NCBI GenBank assembly: GCA_947044365.1
Contig: OX345639.1
Span: 4,072,444-4,136,443 of the forward strand
DNA: 64,000 bases
Direction: 5' to 3'
From: Petrosia ficiformis
Lineage: Eukaryota > Porifera > Demospongiae > Haplosclerida > Petrosiidae
Shown here: in pieces, positions 1 through 9,278 of the stretch
Position numbering within the stretch: the first letter of the stretch is position 1
Layout: every line of letters begins with the position of its first letter
Notes under the pieces: generated by a model
Told to the model about the DNA's origin: nothing
The model's input: only the letters and a program-made list of their open reading frames with translations
The model's database searches: none
Program-made: the position numbers and the translations under genes

Positions 1-356
1 TTAAGTGTTGTGATGGTCACTGTAATTTCATTCTTTTATACATAACTTAAACATCAAGTCTTGAACCATTTGAGTACTAATTTATAGATAACACACCGTT
101 AATATTTGACGGATAATATATGTCTAGTGTTTGACCACCAGGTTGATATTCAATCCCTAATTCACATTTTAGAACTTGACGAGCTATCTGGGTTGCTAAA
201 CATAATATTTTATTATAATCATAATTGACAAGATTTATACTTGCCATCAAAAGTTCGTTCTAAATGAAGATCAACAACAGCTTTTGGAGAACCTTTCTTA
301 GAGAATTGACTTGGTGAATAATAATAATCCAACTGCTCTTTACTAAACCTTTCCAT
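1..356 (-). CDS. AFMID: Arylformamidase-like (kynurenine formamidase), 5' part only
   Basis: The gene runs off the left edge of the window; only about 75 residues are present. Exon 1 (356-245) encodes a start MERFSKEQL followed by YYSPSQFSKK, like the conserved N-terminal YSPS motif of kynurenine formamidases. Exon 2 (195-97) continues with ATQIARQVL and LDIYYPSN, matching the family's ATQxAR and LDIYFP segments. Exon 3 probably starts at 19. The family hydrolyses N-formylkynurenine in tryptophan breakdown (family knowledge). The catalytic alpha/beta-hydrolase core lies outside the window and cannot be checked. The frame only joins well if intron 1 uses a GC donor (GATG|GCAAGT). An in-frame upstream ATG at 440 exists, but the start at 356 fits the family better. 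Confidence 0.68.
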
Positions 357-523
357 TACTCTATCGACGCATGCGCAATAGGTACTACCACGTGCAGAAA
401 AATGGCTGATTTTGTGATGTTTGCGATGCCGAACGTGCACTTTTTTGGGAATAAAGAAGAAGACATCAATAGCAGAAGCACAGTGAAGTCCTGGTCTGAC
501 TAAAAAATATTCTGCACATTGTC

Positions 524-565
<42 letters not shown>

Positions 566-678
566 CTTCCAGTCCAGCCGGCTGCCACTGCACTGAATCC
601 TTGCTAGGGCGGAACACTACGTGACCGTGGCTGCCACTCTGAATCCTTACACGTTCACTGAAGTGTTATAAAAAAGCG
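357..678. promoter_or_regulatory. Divergent promoter, AFMID-like / ankyrin gene
   Basis: This is a 322-bp gap between opposite start codons. It holds a CACGTG E-box at 389-394, an (AT)n run at about 528-561, and no convincing ORF. A shared promoter is inferred from geometry only. Confidence 0.45.
528..561. repeat. (AT)n microsatellite
   Basis: About 17 AT dinucleotides lie just upstream of the ankyrin gene. Confidence 0.9.
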
Positions 679-1524
679 ATGGGCAACCATTCCAGCTCAT
701 CTACTAACGAAGAAAGTGATTGGAGAAGAGATAACTCACTTGAAGGCGCAAGTGAGTTGAGCCAGTCAGTGATAGTACTCCCGACGTTCTCTGTATATAA
801 GCGGAACTCGCATCGAAACGGTACACTCAGTCAGTATCATCATACACACAGACTTTCAAAATCTCTTTCTACTGAACATCTGATGTCTTGCAGTGTAAAA
901 CGAATTCCTGTTTGGAAAAACAGTCAAAAGAGACACAAAGCAGCGCAATGGCTGGCTATGGAGAAAAAGAAAAGAGATACAGAAGACAGAGAACAACTAT
1001 TTTCAGCTGCAGTGAGAGGAGACGAAGAAATATTACTTCGATTGTTGATATGTGGAGTGAATATCAATACAACTGATGAAAATCATTTAACAGCACTACA
1101 TTATGCAGCAATGCACGCCAGACCACAGATAATTGAGATGCTGGTTGATCATGGTGCTAAGGTCAATGCTTATGATATGAAAGGTGGTTTTACACCACTT
1201 CATTGGGTAGTCATCAATTCACAGCCCGGCATGAGCGATGATCAAAGAGTAGAAGAATGTCTTATAGCTCTCGTACGAGGAGGTTGCAATATCAATGCAA
1301 AAGATTTTAATCAAGCAACTCCATTACATTTTGCTGCAAGAATGGACAATAAACTAGTAGTAGATTCTCTAATGAGACTTGGTGCTGATCCAAATGAAAT
1401 GGATGTGTTGGGAAGAACATGTACTGCAGTAGCTAAATCTGAAGGAACTAAAATTTTAATTATAAAATTAGCAGATTTAAGAGCTAGAGCTTATTATCAT
1501 GTTCTTGAAGTTCCTTTTGTTTAA
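679..1524 (+). CDS. Intronless ankyrin-repeat protein, predicted N-myristoylated (281 aa)
   Basis: One uninterrupted 281-codon ORF, unusual here because nearly every neighbour is split by many introns. The N-terminus MGNHSSSS fits the N-myristoylation consensus (Gly2, Ser6), suggesting membrane attachment. Residues 1-100 are Ser/basic-rich and look disordered. About four ankyrin repeats follow from residue 105: LFSAAVRGDEEILLRLL, then LTALHYAAMHARPQIIEML, FTPLHWVV and TPLHFAARMDNKLVVDSLM, with the usual TPLH/TALH signatures. I do not recognise a specific orthologue. It is probably a scaffold or binding protein. Likely poly(A) signals (AATAAA) lie near 1893 and 1921, close to the convergent EDEM3 gene. 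Absence of introns could mean a retrocopy or simply a single-exon gene. Confidence 0.88.
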   Translation: MGNHSSSSTNEESDWRRDNSLEGASELSQSVIVLPTFSVYKRNSHRNGTLSQYHHTHRLSKSLSTEHLMSCSVKRIPVWKNSQKRHKAAQWLAMEKKKRDTEDREQLFSAAVRGDEEILLRLLICGVNINTTDENHLTALHYAAMHARPQIIEMLVDHGAKVNAYDMKGGFTPLHWVVINSQPGMSDDQRVEECLIALVRGGCNINAKDFNQATPLHFAARMDNKLVVDSLMRLGADPNEMDVLGRTCTAVAKSEGTKILIIKLADLRARAYYHVLEVPFV

Positions 1525-1963
1525 ATGATAATAACTTTTTCTGTTACAATTTTTTCACTTTGAATTTGTTACTTGTCAAATATTATATATACTTCATTTC
1601 TTTCTGGAAATTCACTTACAGTAAATTGCATAATTATATGTAATTATAGTCATTCATAATTACTTTGAAGTCCAATTTTGGAAATGAAAACTTGTATATA
1701 ATAGAATGCATGCACGAGTGTAAACATTCACTTGCTTGTTTTCTACAAAACCTCTGTTGTGTGGTGTAGTAATCCGGATGAGTAAGCTGTGCTATATCCT
1801 GTTTAATTTACAGCTTCCCCTATCAAAAAAGGTGTTGATGAAATTGCATGTACACATGTGGGTGTTATAACATGGAAGAGTAGACACTTTTTAATAAACA
1901 GTTCTTTATAATTGATTTTAAATAAATTAATATTTAAAAATAAAAACGGATTGCTAATTAATG
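1525..1963. other. Convergent 3' UTR region
   Basis: This AT-rich 439-bp stretch lies between the ankyrin stop and the EDEM3 stop. It has AATAAA motifs near 1893 and 1921 on the + strand. No further gene is seen. Confidence 0.7.
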
Positions 1964-4900
1964 TTATGGAGGTGTAACTACTGACTGTTCATTATTGTCA
2001 TTTTTACATGATTTTTCTGAGCACTCATGAGAAATATCTTCAGAGTTTGTTTCAACATTCTCTCTTTTCAAACTTGTCTCCTCTGGAATATTTTGATCAT
2101 CCGAAGTTAACAGCACTTGAACATATCCAGTAGTTTCAATCAAAGAAAGTAATGACAACCCATCCTGTCTTGAGATCAACACAGAGGGAATATTAACATC
2201 CTCCAAACCATCTCCACTCATTGAAAAAGGAAAGATCGGTTTATTGGCTTCTGAATTCGTTGTATCTTTAAGATTGTCTAGTGAAAACATCAGAGTAAAC
2301 ATATTAGTAATAATGATATTAGCAGAAACCACATACCATATATTATTGCTGCTATTGCTCCACTCTTTTCAGCAAACCTGACCTGATGATGATATCATAC
2401 ATAATAATCATTTCCAAAGCAGACAACTAATCATATTATGAATTCATATATGTACTACAACAGGAAGATATTAGGAGTGTGAAAAACAGATATCATGTAG
2501 ATAATTTGTTTTTGCCTGAAATAATAAATAGCAGTCATTCAGCAAGCTTTATCCATTTATTATCTATCTATCTATCTATTTATGTATTCCTATGTACCTT
2601 ATCAACAAACATACAACCTCCTCGTAATATAAGAAAAATCTTTCCTCTGATAATTTCTACATCATCAAATGGACTACACCCATCAACTGGCGACTTGGGT
2701 ACCACCAATTCACCACTAATCTGAAATGTATAAATCACGACTATGCATTTAATATATAGTCACATGACTCTCACCTGATATCCCATTTCACCACCTAGTT
2801 GAGGACCAAACATTGCAGGACCAGCTATAAATGTCTTTTGCTCTACAAGAGGCTCAGTTATGACTAGACGTTTCATTTCTCTTTTAATATCAGCTAGATA
2901 GATTGAGTAAATAAACATTTTACTTAAATATTCATAAGAAATGACAAGTATAACTCACTAGCATTTCCTACTCGCTTCATAATGTGTATCACTTCTTCCA
3001 TAAAATCTTTACCATCTTGTGCAGCCTCCTCTGAAATAGCCTAATAGACCAGAAATAATTTGATTGTATCTCTCATCTCTTCAATCTTACAGTGTTTGGA
3101 TTATGAGCTAGCAGCACTTTGCCTCCATCTTGAAATTCAAATGATATCCCCATATTTTTTAGCTCTGCAAGATGTTCAGCATTTCCAAAATCAAGAACTC
3201 TGAGAGACATTTTATTATGTCTATTTCTCAACATTTGTTTGACTTTCCTATAACACAATATTCACACACTATTAACATTAATAGACACACAAGAAGACAG
3301 AATACATACAAAACTTTAGACTTGATTAACATCTTAATATGAAATATAACACACACACACACACACACATGTATTCTAATCAGACCAATGGGCTATAGCC
3401 TTGATGTCCTTATTCGGTATATAAAGTGGTTTTGATCAGAAATATTATCTGTTAGAACCATAAGCGTTCTATGAAATCGAAATATGAACTATAGCCTTGG
3501 TACTTATTTTTTCATTAGAAAAATAATTGTCTCGGATTGGGCCAAACCTTTTCCTAGAGTTACATAATTATGTCCTTATCATGTTTGCAAAATGGTTTTG
3601 ATCAATAACTGTTAAAACCGTGATCATTTTAGCATTCTCTCAAAATTCTAATTTTACCCTGAAGTGCCTAACTATAATATTACATAGTTTCCTTTTCAAA
3701 TGTTGACTAGCTTCTGTGTGTCAATACAGTAGCCTTACTAAATACATACTTGGGTTTGTGTAAGGAAATAAATTTACTGAATGGCTGAATGGACAATATA
3801 CAAATCATAATGTTTATATATTTTGTTCTGTTTATTAAACAATAGACAAAGCATGTCTCAATAATTTTAAAGATTATCTACTTGTCTATATATAGTCATA
3901 TTACCTTATAGATTCCCCATTTAGTTCATATGTGTATCTTGATACAGAACATTGCTTCTTTAATAACTTTTCATAACTATCTACTTCTGTCCATGGTATT
4001 TCCATATTTAGACATTGAGATGGTAACTCCATATCATTTGAACTGCTACTTGAATTACTGTTGTATTTAGATAATTTGAGAGGTAATATGTGCGCTTCCG
4101 TTGTAAATATAAAGTCATCCATTTCCAGAACTAAGTCATCTTCTTCAGCAAACAACAGATACAAATATTTAAAAGTCTCAGCTAAAACAAAAGAGTCCAT
4201 TCTATAAGTAGAGAGAAACAACCAATAGATAAATGAAAATATATAAATATATTAACATACCTGTCTTCATGAGTAGATCCTCTCACATCTTTGATTGTTG
4301 CAAATCCACACGGTACTCTAGTGTATTTGTTTAAATTATCAATCACTGTTTTTCCAATATCTAAATAGTATGGATCATTGGTTGCCTTTATAAGGAGAAG
4401 GCAATCATGAGAGAGAGAGAGAGAGAGAGAGTACAACATCTATTTCACAAAAATATTATCCATTTACCTGATAAAGAAAGTAAGTGCTTTCAATGAATTC
4501 TGGTCTTAGTGGGTATTGCGGCCAAATAGGTTTAAATTCTGTTGAGAATGACTTTAAAAAATATAATTATATCATTAAATAGATGGAGAAAGAGAACACA
4601 TTACCTCTGGTATGAATCTATTATGTACAGTAACATGGTATAGCATGTTATGTATATCAACTGCAGAATCTATATCACCCCATAATACCTTATAATAATT
4701 AATATTAAATGATAAATTATTATGATAATGTATACTACCTGTAGACCAGGCCAGAAGGCTAGTAATGAATCCATAGATCTTTTAATGGGTTTAATAGGAG
4801 AGTTCATATTCACTTCATATAAATTAGGACCATTTGATATAATATATTGTTTTATTGCTGTGTAATGCTATAATAAACTAATATTATCATTATATTATAA

Positions 4901-7272
4901 GCGTAGATGTGACTTACAGTACTAAATCTTTTCAAATATTCTGTATCTCCAAGTAATATATATGACTTCAGACAATATTCATAGTATGAATCTATACCGG
5001 CACCAACTCCACTATCTATTTGAGTATGTGTACATTTAAAATTAACATATAATATTCATACATACCTTTTCTAGTCCACTGTCCATTATGTACATTAATA
5101 ACAGTACCTACTAGATTATTAACTTGATGTCTACTATCCCACAATGCTTCCATTGCTAAATGTGCCTTTAACTAATGAATAATAATAATAAATTTCTCAA
5201 TAGCTAATTACAAATTACTAACTTCATAATCTGGATTTCCAGTTAGTCTGCTAAGTGCTGCAAACTCCATTAACATTGTACCAGCACATGCTGTACAAGT
5301 AGTATCACCTGCAATACGACCTCTTGTATTATTTATACCATGTCGTAAATTAATCTAAAAATAAACAATTGTGTCACTGATAAGATTACATTATAACATG
5401 TACTGACTCTAGAATAAGGTATTCCAGTTGTTGTATTAAAAGCCGGAAGAAGCTTATCACCAATATGTGTAGCCATTTCAACTAACTCATCTTTGTACCA
5501 TTGAAGAAGTGGATGGCCTGAATCACGAAGAAATTCAGCTGCAAAATGAGCACCAAGGAGACCCCTGTTTACAGATAGATAAATACATGTGTAATACGAA
5601 TGTAAATGAATGCACTCGCAGTGCAGAACCCTCGCCACAAGTGTGATTTGGGAAACAACTTGAGAAAGATTCAGTCATTGACAAGGAAATAACTGCAGAC
5701 AATATTTGACTGTAATAATAATGATTACAATTATTATACTGAGATTATATTATATTTGTGTGTGTGTGCATTACAACTTACACTCCAAGTCCTACTAGCT
5801 AGCTATATAGTATAAGATTACAAGAGCAGTGTTAAAATTCAGACTTGAAAACAGATTCAATCACGTGGATGAAATAAATGGGTGGAGCTAGAAATTGCCA
5901 GTAGTGGCAGAAAGCTTAGAGCCAACTCGAAGTTGAGCAACCACTACTTCAATTGCACTATATTTCAAGCTGTGATTTGCAGCAATAGGCTTCAAGCAAG
6001 ATGAGCTGTGTTTCAGTGAACTCTTTTGCTACCAGACATCTGTATGAGTTACAAAAATTGTCATAACTTTAAAACAGAAAGGTTTAGCAAAAGCCTGTTG
6101 TTACTTTTGATCCCTGTATGATTTGACATCTGCTGGAAGTATTTTCAAGTGGCAATGTCCGTAGGTTCGCTGGAATTTTGCCGACAGACAAACAGACAAA
6201 CAAAATGATTACAGTAACCCTCCACTACGCCTATGTGGGTGAGGGTTAATAAGGAACTAACCCAAGTACTCTGATATTAGTTTCAAATACAGACACAGTG
6301 AGGTCAGCATCAAACTGTACATCTCTTAATACCAGCTTTATAGCTTCACTGAATTCATCAATAGCTCCAATTACCTAATAATATTATATAATCATTATAA
6401 CTATTTCACCAATCTTATATTTACATTCCAGACTTATGACAATAATACCACACAGGAGTTGCATCATAATTATTTAATTTTACATAATGTATATTAACTA
6501 CACACATGTACACAATATACAGGCCTTGTATCATAATAGTAATCATGAGGTAATGCTAACTACACACACACATGTACACAACATACTTACAGCTAATGTA
6601 TCTAGACTGTCAATTAACGTCAAAGAAAAACTATAAGAAGATTACATCATTACTAAATAATGATACAGTATAGTGTGTAACATACCTTCCTAAACATTCA
6701 TCAATATCACCTCTATTGGGTTGATGTCCTCGAACACGTCCCTTACAACTTAATGGCATTAATTCATCAGCTGGATATGCATGATCCTATTAACATGAAA
6801 TAGGATATTAATATCATGATTTTGTTTCCCATGGAATACTATGTACGACCTACAACAAACTCTATCTGTCTTACTATCTCAATACATTCATCTACTATCT
6901 GTTATTTATTTATCTGTCTATCTATTTATCAATCAATCGATTGATCGATCTATCAATCAATCATTCAATCAATCTATCCATCCACCCATTCATCTGTCTA
7001 TATATTTTATCTATGTCTGTCTTACTATCTATCTATCTATCTATATATAATTATATAGGTCTCACCAAGTAATTGTCATAAGCATGAAAAAACATTTCAA
7101 CCACAACATCCCTGTAAATAGAGTCACGAATTATTCAAAATATAACACACATACATACATATATTTACCTATAATGATGTTTTTCTTTTAGTGTGATATC
7201 ACAATTAACAAGTGATAAAGTAATCGTGATTATGATATAGCACAACATACTTATCACACATTCAATACTCAT
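1964..7272 (-). CDS. EDEM3: ER degradation-enhancing alpha-mannosidase-like 3 (EDEM3, GH47)
   Basis: A multi-exon gene read on the minus strand. Exon 1 (start 7272) encodes a signal peptide (hydrophobic [14 protein letters not shown]). Exon 2 has FFHAYDNYL, and the next has [17 protein letters not shown] and RGDIDECLG, both EDEM3 hallmarks. Later exons give [89 protein letters not shown] and [12 protein letters not shown], covering the whole GH47 barrel. The C-terminal part (about 2870-2200) is a protease-associated domain with [17 protein letters not shown] and FSMSGDG. EDEM3 trims mannose from misfolded glycoproteins in the ER for ERAD (family knowledge). The C-terminus ends VVTPP without a KDEL-type signal. 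It is head to head with SRD5A3, another N-glycan gene. One intron (5566-6263) holds a transposon-like insertion. Confidence 0.95.
3360..3680 (-). repeat. Dispersed repeat copy (reverse orientation) in EDEM3 intron
   Basis: It contains the reverse complement of AGTACCAAGGCTATAGTTCA, and phrases such as 'ataattatgtccttatcatgt' in opposite orientation to the copies at 37140-37640 and 58290-58630. It starts beside a short (AC)n run at 3348-3368. Confidence 0.75.
5612..6250. mobile_element. Non-autonomous DNA-transposon-like insertion in EDEM3 intron
   Basis: The insertion is bounded by imperfect inverted ends: AACCCTCGCCAC at 5627-5638 and GTGGGTGAGGGTT at 6235-6247. It makes this intron (about 700 bp) far longer than its neighbours. 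The interior has no coding capacity; near the right end is a CAGACAAACAGACAAACA run. This looks like a MITE or other non-autonomous relic. Confidence 0.5.
6895..7048. repeat. (ATCT/ATCA)n tetranucleotide-rich tract
   Basis: An imperfect tetranucleotide repeat in an EDEM3 intron, mixing ATCT and CAAT units. It creates a spurious plus-strand ORF rich in Ser, Ile and Tyr. Confidence 0.8.
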
Positions 7273-7470
7273 TATTATAGCGTATTTATCAAATCACTGA
7301 TTCATAAATACACTACTAAGTAATGAAGGGTGATTCTAGTCTCAGTGTCTTTCTCAGTTCCTTCTGGCATCCATTGTTCCAATGTCAATGTTTCTTTCCA
7401 ATTTCCATAGCCACGCCTTTATTCCTTCAATTAGAGAATTAGCGAATTATGGTATGACACGTGCAATGTC
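7273..7470. promoter_or_regulatory. Divergent promoter EDEM3 / SRD5A3
   Basis: 198 bp separate the two start codons. CCACGCC lies at 7411-7417 and a CACGTG E-box at 7458-7463, just before the SRD5A3 ATG. Shared regulation of two ER glycosylation genes is inferred. Confidence 0.6.
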
Positions 7471-8923
7471 ATGTCAATGGATTTATTAACCCTGGTTTGG
7501 TGTTTTCTGATAGTGCTACTTATTATCTTTAATATTTCACTTCCATACAAATACCTATTTCCTTCTTTTATCATTGAGATACTTACATATGGTAAAACAA
7601 GAAAAGGTGTCAATACAATACGAAACTATTCATCAATTTCAAAACGGTAATTGTATAATTATGATAATAATAATATCAATATTATTATATTATTCATAGT
7701 ATCATTATTGTTATTTAGGTGGTTTACATGGTTCTATCTTTGGGGAGTTATTTGGAATGCTATTATTCTTTACTACTATGTCTCTGTCCACTTGTTCTCT
7801 CAAAGTACTCCTTTACTGAAACCTTTAATATTCAGTCTTTACATTGCATTCTATCCATATCAACCACAAGAAACCACATGCTGTTGTACTCAACAACATC
7901 TGGAAGTGCTACTAGCTCTCATACTAGTCTGCTTCCAAATTGGAAGGAGACTGTATGAGAGCTTGTTTATCACTGAGTTTGGAAGCAGTAAGATGCATCT
8001 TCTACATTTCGTATATGGTGTGTTCTTTTATACTGCTCTTGGACCAGCAGTTCTTTCTCATTTATCAAAATGTAAGGTCAAACTATACATGATGTACACA
8101 ATATCTATAGCAAGGAGGAGCATTGCACCTCTCCTTTCTAATTGGCCATTGTGTCATTATCTATTTCTAGTTTAATACGCTTTATTTTAAATAATTATGT
8201 TTGTATGTATATAATTATAATCCAGTTTGTGAGCATATGTGCATAACCTAATTTTGGAAAAGGGACACTCCTGCAAAATAATTTTGATTGGTTTCAATCA
8301 CTCACCATTCTACCATTTTGTATAGGAAATTTATGAAATTTGATATCTATTGTAAGCTTCTTAGATAGTGATTTCATTGACGTCCTGTACTAAATAGCAA
8401 AATGATGAGCAATTAAAGGTTAAGTGTTTTGCAGGAATGTGTCTATTTTAAAAAATTAGGTCTCATACTCCACCCTAATTTCAACCAAAATTTACAGTAT
8501 AATATATAATTATGTGTGAGCTTTCATTTCTTTACAGTTCATTCAGCCTGTGATTCTTCTGTTTCACTGGAGAGTATTTTGAACTGGTATCACATGCTTG
8601 GTGTCATTGCTTTCTTGTGGGCTAGTTGGCATCAAAATAAATGTCACAAGATACTGGCTAATCTCAGGAAACCTAATAAAGATGTTCACAAAATACCATA
8701 TGGAGATTGGTTTGAATATGTTAGTTCTCCACACCTTCTTGCTGAAGTCATCATCTATTTTGCTTTATTTATGGTTTTTGGTTTTTCTAACTATCATTTC
8801 ATTCTTGTAGTTGTATCAACTATTGTGTGTTTATTGTTAAGTGCTAGGCAAACACATGAATGGTATTTAAAACACTTTGATAACTATCCCAAAAGGTATG
8901 TAATGTTTCCATGGATATACTGA
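7471..8923 (+). CDS. SRD5A3: Polyprenol/polyprenal reductase (SRD5A3-like), 304 aa
   Basis: Three exons: 7471-7646, 7719-8071 and 8538-8923. They join in frame to 304 codons plus stop, close to the human length. Exon 1 has a hydrophobic N-terminus and TYGKTRKG. Exon 2 starts RWFTWFYLWGVIWN and has RRLYESLFITEF. Exon 3 has WYHMLGVIAF, HQNKCHKILANLRK, HKIPYGDWFEYVSSPHLLAE and a terminal SARQTHEWYLKHFDNYPKR, all typical of the steroid 5-alpha-reductase C-terminal domain. Multiple membrane spans are expected in the ER. The enzyme acts in making dolichol for N-glycosylation (family knowledge). ATG at 7471 (M-S-M) was chosen; 7477 is an equally good in-frame start. The second intron (8072-8537) contains a MITE-like element. 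Confidence 0.95.
8246..8461. mobile_element. MITE-like element with about 34-bp terminal inverted repeats
   Basis: The left end ACCTAATTTTGGAAAAGGGA continues to CACTCCTGCAAAA. The right end reads TTTTGCAGGAATGTGTCTAT and then TTTAAAAAATTAGGT, its imperfect inverse. Total size is about 216 bp, inside SRD5A3 intron 2, with no ORF. Terminal repeats and size fit a miniature inverted-repeat transposable element. Confidence 0.7.
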
Positions 8924-9278
8924 CTGCATAGTTTAATGGTAAATCAAATATCATTGTACTTGCTGTTTCAGTTAGTAAAGAAATAATTTTTTTCATAATT
9001 CAAGACAACACTTAAAAAGTGTTTGCAAAAACCAAACAAGGGAAAAGGAAAGATGGATGTTTTCATGGATATTGTACAACATTTGAAATGAAACAACATT
9101 ATAAAAAGTTCGTTGTTGCACTGTTAAAAGTAACAAAAGGATTCGATATAAACTTAATGAAAATAGAAAAAATATTTAATTACAAGTGGAGTGTAATCAG
9201 ATTGATGAGCGTATGGAAAAAGTAAGAGAACAGGAGAGAGGATTAAAACAGACTATAATATGACATTACACTTTAGCA
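8924..9278. other. Convergent 3' region SRD5A3 / Notch
   Basis: A 355-bp gap between two stop codons, presumably both 3' UTRs. A 68-codon plus-strand ORF at 9019-9225 is Lys-rich and resembles nothing I know; I treat it as chance. Confidence 0.6.

Noticed and set aside
2479..2724. Plus-strand 81-codon ORF opposite EDEM3
   Set aside because: It is antisense to the EDEM3 protease-associated-domain exons, which have strong family support.
9019..9225. 68-codon plus-strand ORF after SRD5A3
   Set aside because: No family resemblance, sits between two convergent stop codons, and likely belongs to UTR.
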